From contig LT629697.1 in assembly GCA_900100325.1 (NCBI GenBank), positions 558,001-622,000 on the forward strand: a stretch of DNA of 64,000 bases, in the 5' to 3' direction. The translations under genes were made by a program, and so were the position numbers. Numbering within the stretch: the stretch's first letter is position 1; the number at the start of each line of letters is the position of its first letter. Shown here in pieces: positions 1 to 7,684 of this stretch. The notes beneath the pieces are model-generated. The model saw nothing but the letters and a program-made list of their open reading frames with translations. It was not told the origin of the DNA and searched no databases. The DNA is from Frankineae bacterium MT45 (lineage in GTDB: Bacteria > Actinomycetota > Actinomycetes > Mycobacteriales > Jatrophihabitantaceae).

Positions 1-39
1 CTGGCCCGGCCGCGTCGCAGTCCAGCGGTGCCAGCATGA
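1..39 (+). CDS. 3' end of an upstream gene (12 codons)
   Basis: Frame 1 is open from the window edge and ends in a TGA that overlaps the ATG of the next gene as ATGA. Such 4-base overlaps are typical of coupled genes in an operon. Only the tail LARPRRSPAVPA is visible, so the product cannot be identified. SipW-type signal peptidases often precede TasA-like secreted proteins, and that would fit here, but this is only inference. Confidence 0.35.
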   Translation: MARPRRSPAVPA

Positions 40-1892
40 GGCGGGTCGGCGTGAGGCACCGTGGACGGCTGATCTTCGCGCTGGTGGCGACTCCGCTGGT
101 GGCCAGCGCGTCGGTCATCGGCACCGAATCCTCCTATGTTCTCAGCCAGAACTCCGCGCAGCAGGTGGGTACCGCGCCGCTGATCCGGGTTGGGCCGGCC
201 ACCCCGTCGAGCACCTCGCCGCAGAGCTACACGATCACCGGGCTGGCCCCCGGCAGCTACTCCGACCAGTTGGTGAACCTGCAGAACGACGGGACCGCCA
301 GCACTCCGGCCATCGAGATCGGGCTGACCAGCGCCACCAGCACGTCGCTCGACACGGACGCCACCAACGGCCTGAGCGTCCTCATCGATCTCTGCAGCCT
401 GCCCTGGCAGCAGAGTGCCCCCGGCCTGCCGGCCAGCTGCGCCGGCACCACCACGACGATCTTCCCCAGCACACCGCTGGCCACCGCCAAAGCCAGCAGC
501 CCGTCGGCTCAGAAGACAACAGGCTTGGCTTCATTGGTAAATCCCGGCATCGACCACCTGCGAACCCGCTTCGCTCTTCCGGCGACCGCACCGGCCGGCT
601 ACAGCGCACTCACCTCCCGCCCGACGCTCACCATCTGGGGCGCCAGCGGGCCGGCCAGCCCCAGCTCGGTCACCGCGACCGCCGGCGACGGGCAGCTCAC
701 GGCCGCCTGGAGCGCCTCGACCGGCGGGTACGGCCTGAGCGTCACCGGCTACACGGCGACGGCCGCACCGGGCGGCGGCAACTGCACGACGACCAGCGCG
801 CTCACCTGCGTCATCAGTGGTCTCACGGACGGAATCACCTACACGGTGACGGTGACCGCGACCAACTCGGCGGCGACCGGCAGCGCCTCCGCCGGTGCCA
901 GCGCCATACCCTTCCCGGCGCTGATCACCGGCACCGGGCACGTCCTCTGGCTCGACGGCGCCGATGCGAGCACCTTCTTCCAGGACACCGCGGCGACGAC
1001 GCCGGTGACCACGGCCGGGCAGTATGTGGTGCGTTGGAAGGACAAATCCGGCTCCGGCAATGACGTGCTGGCCCCGGGGGCGCCGAGCACCACCGCGCCG
1101 GTGGCCGACACCGCCACCTTCGGCGGGCGAGTGGTGCCGACCTTCAGCGCTGGCCGCTACCTGACGCTGGCCACCGGGTTCCCGACCGCGTCGGACTACA
1201 GCGTGCTGGCCACCTACGAGGCGACCACGAACGGCGGTGCCTGCCACAACAACATCATCGCCGGGACGAGCGCCACCGGGCACGTCTTCTACACCAACGC
1301 CGGCGCCGGGCTGACCCTCTACCACTCGGCCGCCTTCGCCACCACGACGCTCGGCAAGACGCTCAACATCGCCTACATCGGCACTGGAACCTTCGTGAAC
1401 TCCACCAAGCTGGGCGCGGTAGAGGTGAATGGATCGCTGGCGGTGACCGGCACGGCCAGCACCAACAACCCCACCGACGCCGGCATCCAGATTGGCGCCC
1501 ACCAGAGCTCCAACGGATTCTGCGGCCTGATCCCCGAGGTTATGGCCTTTAGCCGGGCCCTCACGACGGCCGAGCGGCGCACCCTGCAGGAGTACATGGC
1601 CCGGAAGTGGAGCATCGCGATCACCCCGCAGGCCCCCACCGGCGTCTCCGGCAGCGTCGCCAGCACCACGTCGGTGAGCGTCTCGTGGAGCGCTCCGGCC
1701 TGGAACGGCGGAGCGTCGGTGACCGGCTACACGGTGACCTCCAGCCCGGGCGGGTTGACCTGCAGCACGGCGACCACCGGCTGCACCGTCACTGGCCTGA
1801 CGCACTCGACGGCCTATACCTTCACCGTGACCGCGACGAACTCCGTGGGCACCGGCCCGGCGTCGGGCCCGTCGACGGCGGTGACTCCCTAG
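36..1892 (+). CDS. Secreted protein with TasA/camelysin-like N-terminus, two FN3 domains and a LamG-like domain
   Basis: A basic N-terminus (MRRVGVRHRGR) and a hydrophobic stretch to about residue 30 form a signal peptide. Residues about 45-150 (GLAPGSYSDQLVNLQN, then LSVLIDLC) resemble the spore-coat/camelysin fold of TasA-type fibre proteins. A fibronectin type III domain follows at about 205-292. A concanavalin/LamG-like module at about 297-525 contains LWLDGADASTFF and VVRWKDKSGSGND. A second FN3 domain at about 530-618 ends in TATNSVGTGPASG. There is no sortase motif or C-terminal anchor. The likely role is surface or matrix binding, possibly of carbohydrate. The start is set by the ATGA overlap with the preceding frame. 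Confidence 0.75.
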   Translation: MRRVGVRHRGRLIFALVATPLVASASVIGTESSYVLSQNSAQQVGTAPLIRVGPATPSSTSPQSYTITGLAPGSYSDQLVNLQNDGTASTPAIEIGLTSATSTSLDTDATNGLSVLIDLCSLPWQQSAPGLPASCAGTTTTIFPSTPLATAKASSPSAQKTTGLASLVNPGIDHLRTRFALPATAPAGYSALTSRPTLTIWGASGPASPSSVTATAGDGQLTAAWSASTGGYGLSVTGYTATAAPGGGNCTTTSALTCVISGLTDGITYTVTVTATNSAATGSASAGASAIPFPALITGTGHVLWLDGADASTFFQDTAATTPVTTAGQYVVRWKDKSGSGNDVLAPGAPSTTAPVADTATFGGRVVPTFSAGRYLTLATGFPTASDYSVLATYEATTNGGACHNNIIAGTSATGHVFYTNAGAGLTLYHSAAFATTTLGKTLNIAYIGTGTFVNSTKLGAVEVNGSLAVTGTASTNNPTDAGIQIGAHQSSNGFCGLIPEVMAFSRALTTAERRTLQEYMARKWSIAITPQAPTGVSGSVASTTSVSVSWSAPAWNGGASVTGYTVTSSPGGLTCSTATTGCTVTGLTHSTAYTFTVTATNSVGTGPASGPSTAVTP

Positions 1893-1907
1893 CCGCGACG
1901 TGCGATA

Positions 1908-2555
1908 GTGACCTGCGTGCCTGCGTCTGTGCCCACTGCCCGCGTCTATGGCGGACGACCGGGTGCGGCGCGGCAGCAGGAGCGGCGGCTCCGGCTCATG
2001 GACGCCGGCCTCGAACTCTTCGGGACGATCGGCTACCGGGCCACCACGATGCGGGCCGTGCTGCAGCAGGCCCAGCTCTCGGAGCGCTACTTCGGCGAGA
2101 ACTTCGAGAGCCTCCGGGATCTCTTCTTGGCCGTCTACGACAAGGCGGCCGACCAGGTCATTGCGGCGACCATCGCCGCGGTGCAGGGTGCGCAGGGGGA
2201 CGCCTCGGCCGAGATTCGGGCCGGGATGGTGGCCTACCTGGAGTCGGTGGCGGTCGACCCCCGCGGGGCCCGGATCATGCTCGTCGAGATCGTCGCCGTC
2301 GGTCCGAGTCTCTACGACCACGGCATGTCCAAGATGGATATCTTCTCGGAGTTCATGGCTCAACGTGCCGCTGAACTAGGGCTGAAGTCGAGCCGGGTGA
2401 ACGTCAAGCTGCTGGCCCGAGCCCTGGTGGCGGCCATGCACGAGCTGCAGCGCCAGACGGTCTTCGAACAGCCGCCGCTGCCGATGCCGGTAGCGGTCGA
2501 GCATGCCGTCTATCTCTTCGACGCGACCATGGAGGCGCTGCGCCGAGAGGCGTAG
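1908..2555 (+). CDS. TetR/AcrR-family transcriptional regulator
   Basis: A 215-residue protein with an N-terminal TetR helix-turn-helix at about residues 22-75 (RLMDAGLELFGTIGYRATTMR, then SERYFGENF). A helical ligand-binding domain follows. Its HTH resembles that of the TetR at 57.3 kb, sharing RYF-x-E/S and LAVYD. The start is GTG at 1908; in-frame GTGs at 1917 and 1929 are alternatives. It begins 15 bases after the secreted protein on the same strand and could be co-transcribed with it. The ligand and target are unknown. Confidence 0.85.
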   Translation: MTCVPASVPTARVYGGRPGAARQQERRLRLMDAGLELFGTIGYRATTMRAVLQQAQLSERYFGENFESLRDLFLAVYDKAADQVIAATIAAVQGAQGDASAEIRAGMVAYLESVAVDPRGARIMLVEIVAVGPSLYDHGMSKMDIFSEFMAQRAAELGLKSSRVNVKLLARALVAAMHELQRQTVFEQPPLPMPVAVEHAVYLFDATMEALRREA

Positions 2556-2903
2556 TCCAAGCGGGCATAAGGGCGCCCCGCCGCCAGCGGGAGGGTTGTT
2601 GACGGCGAGGCGCTGTGCTCACGGTAGCTGGTACTCGGTCGAATGGACATATCCCGCGGGGCGTTTTTCGCGCTGAGCGCAGAAATTTCTCCATCAATGA
2701 AACCGAGATGTGAGACGGGTCGCAGATTCGTCCCGTCTGAACCCCAATTCCCGTCGAAGGTATAGACGCATTGGATGCAGTCGTGCCGGTACGTATCGGG
2801 TCTACATGTGAGTTTCACCTTAATTTCTAGGCGCGTTCTGCGCCGGGCCTGTCGCAAGCCAGCTCCCGACCCGAGCCCGGGGTCGCTGAGTAATCTTGAT
2901 GAG
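2556..2903. other. Intergenic region between the tetR-like gene and the sirtuin gene
   Basis: No convincing gene lies in this 348-base stretch. An in-frame extension of the sirtuin reaches 2775 but has no family similarity and is rejected. TAATCT at 2891-2896 looks like a -10 hexamer seven bases before the GTG at 2904, which would make the sirtuin mRNA nearly leaderless. No good -35 was seen. Confidence 0.4.
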
Positions 2904-3830
2904 GTGAGTTCACGCGTTAACGCCGCCGACGTCGAGGCGCTGGCCGCCTTCCTGGAGCGGGCGTCGACGGCGGCCACCACGCCGGCGGTCGTGCTCGGCG
3001 GCGCCGGCCTCTCGACCGAGTCCGGGATCCCCGACTACCGCGGCCCGAGCGGCGCGCTGCGCCGGCACACCCCGATGCAGTTCCAGACCTTCCTCTCCGA
3101 TCCGAAGGCCCGCCACCGCTACTGGGCCCGGAGCTATCTCGGCTGGCCGGCGATGAAGGCGGCCCGACCCAACGCCGGGCATGCCTCGCTGGCCGCGCTG
3201 CAGGCGGCCGGAGCCGTGGCCACGATCATCACGCAGAACGTGGACGGTCTGCACGCCGCGGCCGGTGGCGAGGCGGCCGACATCATCGAGTTGCACGGCG
3301 GGTTGGATCGCACCATCTGCCTCAACTGCGAGGCCGTCGGTAGCCGGGCCTGGCTGGAGGAGGAGCTGCGGGCGGCCAACCCGACCTTCGAGGCGCACAT
3401 CCAGCGGATCAATCCGGACGGAGACGCCGACGTCGCCGAGGAGGACCTGGACGGTTTCGTCATGCTGGACTGTCCGGTCTGCGGAAGCGGGCCGCTGAAG
3501 CCCGATGTCGTGTTCTTCGGTGAGACGGTGCCGAAGGCGCGCGTGCGGCGGGCCTTCGACGCCGTCGACCGGGCCGGCGCGCTGCTCGTGCTGGGCTCAT
3601 CCCTGCAGGTGATGTCGGGCTACCGCTTCGTCCTGCACGCGGCCAAGCTCGGCCGTCCGGTGGCGATCGTCAACCAGGGGACGACCCGGGGCGATGGCTA
3701 TGCATCGCTGCGCATAGACGCCCCGCTGGGTGAGTTGCTACAGGTACTGTCCGGTGCCGCTGTGCTCACCGGGAGTCGGGGCGCCCCCAACGCTGCCGAA
3801 CGGGCCGCCGCCGCCGAACTCGCCACCTGA
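2904..3830 (+). CDS. Sir2-family NAD-dependent protein deacylase (sirtuin)
   Basis: It removes acyl groups from protein lysines using NAD and releases nicotinamide and O-acyl-ADP-ribose. The NAD-binding motif GAGLSTESGIPDYRG is at about residues 34-48. The catalytic histidine motif TQNVDGLH is near 115. Zinc-binding cysteine pairs appear as CLNC and CPVC. The later NAD-contact motifs PDVVFFGE and GSSLQVMSGYRF are present. The length of 308 aa fits the class III/bacterial type. The GTG at 2904 is chosen because the family homology starts just after it. The 3' end overlaps bpa convergently by 93 bases. Confidence 0.9.
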   Translation: MSSRVNAADVEALAAFLERASTAATTPAVVLGGAGLSTESGIPDYRGPSGALRRHTPMQFQTFLSDPKARHRYWARSYLGWPAMKAARPNAGHASLAALQAAGAVATIITQNVDGLHAAAGGEAADIIELHGGLDRTICLNCEAVGSRAWLEEELRAANPTFEAHIQRINPDGDADVAEEDLDGFVMLDCPVCGSGPLKPDVVFFGETVPKARVRRAFDAVDRAGALLVLGSSLQVMSGYRFVLHAAKLGRPVAIVNQGTTRGDGYASLRIDAPLGELLQVLSGAAVLTGSRGAPNAAERAAAAELAT

Positions 3831-4406
3831 GGTGTGCCCGATGATCTGCCCACCCGGCCCGACGATCACCGCGTCGCCGCCGGCTCCGGGGAGGGCGCGG
3901 CGGCGCATCTCCTCCAGCTGGGCCCGCGCCGCCAACTGCTGCGCGTACAGCGCGGTCTGAATCCCGTGGAAGAGCCCCTCGAGCCAGCCGACCAGCTGCG
4001 CCTGCGCGATCCGTAGCTCCGCCTCGGAGGGGACCTCGTTCTGGAACGGCAGGGTAAGTCTGTGTAGCTCGTCACGTAGTTCCGGGGCGAGACCCTGCTC
4101 CAGCTCGCGAATCGACGACTCGTGGATCTCGCGCAGCCGCGAGCGGCCAGCCTCGTCCAGCGGCGCCGCCCGCACTTCCTCCAGCAGTTGCTTGATCATC
4201 GTGCCGATGCGCATGACCTTGGCCGGCTGCTCGACCATGCTCGCCGGGTCGTCGTTCTCCCCGTCGGAGCTGCGACCGGACCCGTCCTCGGCGGCGTTGC
4301 CTTTCAGGGCGTCACCAGGCACAGTGTCCAGTGACGCGGCTGGCCCCGACGCGAGAGAATAGTCTTCGGTCTGATGGTCGGCAGGCGTCTCTATGTTCAT
4401 ACCCAC
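3738..4406 (-). CDS. bpa: Bacterial proteasome activator Bpa/PafE
   Basis: This protein forms an ATP-independent ring that docks on the 20S proteasome and opens its gate for unfolded substrates. The sequence has an acidic disordered N-terminus (1-60), a helical core at about 65-170 (MIKQLLEEVR, RLTLPFQNEVPSEAELRIAQ), a Gly-rich linker and the C-terminal tail GTGQYL. GQYL is the proteasome-docking tail known from Mycobacterium tuberculosis Rv3780. The gene implies that the organism has a proteasome. It is divergent from the PLP-fold gene at 4510 and overlaps the sirtuin 3' end. Confidence 0.93.
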   Translation of the reverse strand: MGMNIETPADHQTEDYSLASGPAASLDTVPGDALKGNAAEDGSGRSSDGENDDPASMVEQPAKVMRIGTMIKQLLEEVRAAPLDEAGRSRLREIHESSIRELEQGLAPELRDELHRLTLPFQNEVPSEAELRIAQAQLVGWLEGLFHGIQTALYAQQLAARAQLEEMRRRALPGAGGDAVIVGPGGQIIGHTSGGEFGGGGPFGSVGGAPTPGEHSGTGQYL

Positions 4407-4509
4407 AGTCTGGCCTATGACGATCCGCTAACGTCAACCGCTTGGGCTGTCGTTTGTAGTTGCAGAAACTTCTCAGTCACTATTCGACCGGAATCGGGGG
4501 AACGGCACG

Positions 4510-5703
4510 GTGTTTGACGTCGCACGGGTCCGCGGCCTGTACCCGACGCTCGGCTCCGGCATCGTGCACCTGGAGGGCAGCTACAGCGCCCTCCTCCCAG
4601 AGACCGTCGTGCGGGCGATCATCACGACGCTCCGCTCCTCGCCGGCTCAGCCCGGCTCCCGCTCGGCCCGTTCCCAGCGCAGCGCCGCCGCGGTGCGCGA
4701 TGCCCGCCGAGCGGTCGCCGACCTGGTCAACACTCCGGCCGACGACGTCATGCTCGGCGCGAATGTCTCGACTTTATTGGGACGTTTCGTCGACGTCGCC
4801 TCCGAGGACTGGCAGCTGGGCGACGAGATCGTGCTCAGCCGCCTCGACCACGACGCCAACGTCCGGCCCTGGCTGCGGGCGGCGAAGGCCAGCGGCGCCA
4901 TCGTGCAGTGGGCCGAGGTCGACGTCGAGACCGGCGAGCTACCCGACTGGCAGTACGAGAAGCTGATCAACCGCCGCACCCGGCTGGTCACCATCCCGCT
5001 GGCCAATCCGGCCACCGGTACGGTCCCGGCCACCGGGCACATCTCGGAGATGGCCCACGACGTTGGGGCGCTGGTCGTGGCCGACGCCGGCGCCGCGCTG
5101 CCGCACATGCCGATCGACATGGTCGAGCTGGGCGTCGACGTCCTCTCCATCTCGGCCACCACCTTCGGTGGCCCGACGCTGGGCATCATGGGTGCCCGTC
5201 CTGGCCTGATGAGCGAGCTCGAGCGCCCGGGTGCCCCCAAGGGCAGGCAGCGCTTCGAGATCGGCTCGCTGCCGGTGGAACTCATCGACGGGCTCACCGC
5301 CGCGATCGATCACCTCGCCGGTCTGGACGAGTGGGCCGCCGGCAGCCGTCGCGAGCGTCTCGTCTCCTCCCTCACCGCGGCCGGTGAGTATCAGACGAAG
5401 CTCTTCGACGTTGCTCGGACACGGCTGGAGCGACTCCGCGGGGTGACCCTGCTCGGTTCGTCGGAGACGCGGCTGCCGGTGGCCGGATTCACGGTGGCCG
5501 GTCGCAACCCAACCCAGGTCGGCGAGATGCTCTACGACTACGGCGTATCGGTCTGGACCGGCGACAACGGGCTGAGCGAGCTGATGCGCGCGATCGGTGC
5601 CGACGAGCTCGGCGGCACGGTGCACTTCGGCGTCATGCCGCACACCACCGGCGACGAGATCGACCAGTTCATCGACGCGCTGAGCATGATCGCCCGCCGC
5701 TGA
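4510..5703 (+). CDS. Class-V aminotransferase / cysteine desulfurase-fold protein, PLP lysine apparently lost
   Basis: The fold-type I layout is clear: HLEGSYSALLP near residues 20-30, IVLSRLDHDANVRPW near 118, LVTIPLANPATGTVP near 160 and VVADAGAALPH near 193. In catalytic relatives the PLP lysine sits in SxxKxxGP. Here the segment is SATTFGGPT, with Thr218 where Lys is expected, and the His after the Asp motif is Ala. The protein may therefore be a non-catalytic homologue, or it may use another mechanism. Its bpa/quinone-reductase neighbourhood matches that of Rv3778c in mycobacteria. The start is GTG at 4510. Confidence 0.75.
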   Translation: MFDVARVRGLYPTLGSGIVHLEGSYSALLPETVVRAIITTLRSSPAQPGSRSARSQRSAAAVRDARRAVADLVNTPADDVMLGANVSTLLGRFVDVASEDWQLGDEIVLSRLDHDANVRPWLRAAKASGAIVQWAEVDVETGELPDWQYEKLINRRTRLVTIPLANPATGTVPATGHISEMAHDVGALVVADAGAALPHMPIDMVELGVDVLSISATTFGGPTLGIMGARPGLMSELERPGAPKGRQRFEIGSLPVELIDGLTAAIDHLAGLDEWAAGSRRERLVSSLTAAGEYQTKLFDVARTRLERLRGVTLLGSSETRLPVAGFTVAGRNPTQVGEMLYDYGVSVWTGDNGLSELMRAIGADELGGTVHFGVMPHTTGDEIDQFIDALSMIARR

Positions 5704-5708
5704 GCGGT

Positions 5709-6698
5709 TCAGCTCGCTCGCAGCACTACCTTGCCGATGTGCTCGCTCGACTCCAGCAGCCGGTGCGCCTCGACGGCGTCCTCCAATCGCAGGGTGCGAT
5801 CCACGATCGGCTTCACCTGCCCGGCCTCGATCAGCGGCCAGACGAAGGCGCGGGTCCCAGCGACGATGCGAGCCTTGTCGGCCGATGTCCGGGCCCGCAG
5901 CGAAGCGGCGACGACGCTGCCCCGTTTCATCAACAGCTTGCCGAGATTCAGTTCGCCCTTGTTGCCGCCCTGCAGCCCGAGGACGACCAGGCGGCCGTCC
6001 ATCCCGAGCGCGTCAACATTGCGCCCCAGGTACGACGCACCCATGTTGTCGAGGATGACGTCGACGCCGCGGCCGCCGGTCGCGGTGGTGATGGCCTCGA
6101 CGAAGTCCTCCTCGCGGTAGTTGATCGCGACATCTGCTCCGAGTTCACGGGCGAAGGCGACCTTGCGGGGTGTGCCCGCGGTGGTGAATACCCGGGCGCC
6201 GAAGGTGGCCGCGAGTTGGATCGCCATCGTGCCGATGCCGCTCGTCCCGCCGTGGACCAGGAACGACTCGCCGGGCTGGAGGCGACCGGTATCGAAGACC
6301 ATCGACCAGACGGTGCAGGCCACCTCCGGGAGCGCGGCCGCGTCCACCAGCGACACCCCAGCCGGCACCGGCAGCAGTTGACCCACCGGCGCCGCCACCT
6401 TCTCCGCGTACCCACCGCCACTGAGCAGCGCGCAGACCTCGTCGCCGACATCGAGACCGGCAACCCCGTCAACTCCGTCGCCGAGGGCGCTGATCGTGCC
6501 GGAGCACTCCATGCCGAGGTACGGCGAGGCGCCCTTCGGCGGCGGGTAATGCCCCTGCCGCTGCAGCAGATCGGCCCGGTTGATCGCCGTCGCGGCCACG
6601 TCGATCAGCACTTCGCCGGGGCCGGCGACCGCGTCCGGCACCTCCTGGACCTGCAGGACTTCGGGACGGCCGGGTTCGGTGATGACGACTGCACGCAT
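5709..6698 (-). CDS. NAD(P)H:quinone oxidoreductase, MDR superfamily (PIG3-like)
   Basis: A zinc-independent medium-chain dehydrogenase/reductase of 329 aa. It has the MRAVVI...PGRPEVLQ N-terminus, the GroES-like domain with NRADLLQRQGHYPPP (residues 40-55), and the nucleotide-binding Rossmann segment FLVHGGTSGIGTMAIQLA at about 145-162. It probably reduces quinones or enones with NADPH. It runs convergently towards the PLP-fold gene, with only 5 bases between the stops, in the order seen around M. tuberculosis Rv3777-Rv3780. Confidence 0.88.
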   Translation of the reverse strand: MRAVVITEPGRPEVLQVQEVPDAVAGPGEVLIDVAATAINRADLLQRQGHYPPPKGASPYLGMECSGTISALGDGVDGVAGLDVGDEVCALLSGGGYAEKVAAPVGQLLPVPAGVSLVDAAALPEVACTVWSMVFDTGRLQPGESFLVHGGTSGIGTMAIQLAATFGARVFTTAGTPRKVAFARELGADVAINYREEDFVEAITTATGGRGVDVILDNMGASYLGRNVDALGMDGRLVVLGLQGGNKGELNLGKLLMKRGSVVAASLRARTSADKARIVAGTRAFVWPLIEAGQVKPIVDRTLRLEDAVEAHRLLESSEHIGKVVLRAS

Positions 6699-6754
6699 GT
6701 CACCGACCCTAATGACCCGGCCCGGTTGTCGGTGCGGCTGGCTAGGCTTGCGCT

Positions 6755-7417
6755 ATGCCCGAGCTCTGGACGGACGAAGCCCCGGACGCCCGGCGCACTG
6801 TGACCGCGCGCCTGCAACTGGCCGATTGGCGGCGTCGCGTGGCGCGCCTCTACGCGGAGGTTCGCGCCGAGTCGGATCCGGCCACCGGCCACGCCCGCTG
6901 GCGAGCCGGCCGCGACGAGCTCTTCCGACAGCACCCACAGAGCCCGCTGCTACCCGAGAGTGAACTCTTCGAGACCGGCCTGCCGTACTGGCCCTACGAT
7001 CCGCGGCTGCGCTTCGAGGTTCCGCTGCTGCCGGCGCCGGATGTGGAACCGCTGACCCTGCAGGTTCCGACCGCGAGCGACGGCCTCATCCCACTGCGGC
7101 GCATCGGGCAGGTACAGCTCCCCGCTCCGCTCGACGCGACGCTGGACGTCTGGTGGCTGCAGCAGTATGCGGGCGGCATTTTCCTGCCGCTTCGTGACGG
7201 GAGCTCTGGACGGACGAGCTACGGCGGCGGCCGCTATCTGCTGGACACCGCGAAGAGTGCTGACCTCGGCGGCACCGATGAGACGCTCATCCTGGACTTG
7301 AACTTCCTGTATCACCCGTCCTGCCGGTACAACCCGGCCTGGGAGTGCCCGCTGGCCCAGCCGGGGAACACCATCGGCTATGACGTCCAGGCTGGCGAAC
7401 GACTCACGGGCGGATAG
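6755..7417 (+). CDS. DUF1684 family protein
   Basis: A soluble protein of 220 aa. The N-terminal part LADWRRRVARLYAEVR matches the start of DUF1684 proteins. The C-terminal core YGGGRYLLDTAKSADLG, LILDLNFLYHPSCRYNP and CPLAQPGN is the family signature. No enzymatic function is established. A 17-base exact repeat (GAGCTCTGGACGGACGA) occurs at 6761-6777 and 7201-7217, inside the gene but in different reading frames. Confidence 0.85.
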   Translation: MPELWTDEAPDARRTVTARLQLADWRRRVARLYAEVRAESDPATGHARWRAGRDELFRQHPQSPLLPESELFETGLPYWPYDPRLRFEVPLLPAPDVEPLTLQVPTASDGLIPLRRIGQVQLPAPLDATLDVWWLQQYAGGIFLPLRDGSSGRTSYGGGRYLLDTAKSADLGGTDETLILDLNFLYHPSCRYNPAWECPLAQPGNTIGYDVQAGERLTGG

Positions 7418-7446
7418 CCAAGAGAATCGGCTGGACAAAGCACAGA

Positions 7447-7484
7447 ACGCCGCCCCGAGGCCCGGAGGCGCTCGGGAACGGCGT
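7447..7484. terminator. Hairpin downstream of the DUF1684 gene
   Basis: ACGCCG (7447-7452) pairs with CGGCGT (7479-7484), and CCCGAG (7454-7459) pairs with CTCGGG (7471-7476), with a small bulge between. This makes a 12-pair stem 30 bases after the stop. No long T-tract follows, as is common for actinobacterial terminators. Confidence 0.55.
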
Positions 7485-7579
7485 CTGCTCTTTGAGTTCA
7501 GCGCGCTGGGCCCCGTTACACCGCCGCCCGATTGAATCCCCCGAAACCATCAGGCAGCTGCATCTTCATCCCGCGCAGC

Positions 7580-7604
7580 TACGTCGTACCCCAGGTACGA
7601 CGTA
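7580..7604. repeat. Perfect 11-bp inverted repeat
   Basis: TACGTCGTACC (7580-7590), a 3-base spacer CCA, and GGTACGACGTA (7594-7604). It lies between the convergent DUF1684 and glycosyltransferase genes, 80 bases beyond the glycosyltransferase stop. It may be that gene's terminator hairpin or a protein-binding site. Confidence 0.6.
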
Positions 7605-7684
7605 AGTGATATTCGCGTGGACGCAGGCCTCAGTCAAGAAAACGCTGTGAATGTGCTACCCATCACAAGTGACGGGCAGCGTCC

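Noticed and set aside
531-2363. Long minus-strand open frame opposite the FN3 protein and tetR
   Set aside because: Arg/Gly-rich translation with no family similarity; it mirrors two well-supported plus-strand genes and is explained by GC-rich third positions.
2775-2903. 43-residue N-terminal extension of the sirtuin
   Set aside because: Sirtuin homology begins after GTG 2904, and the extension has no conserved motif.
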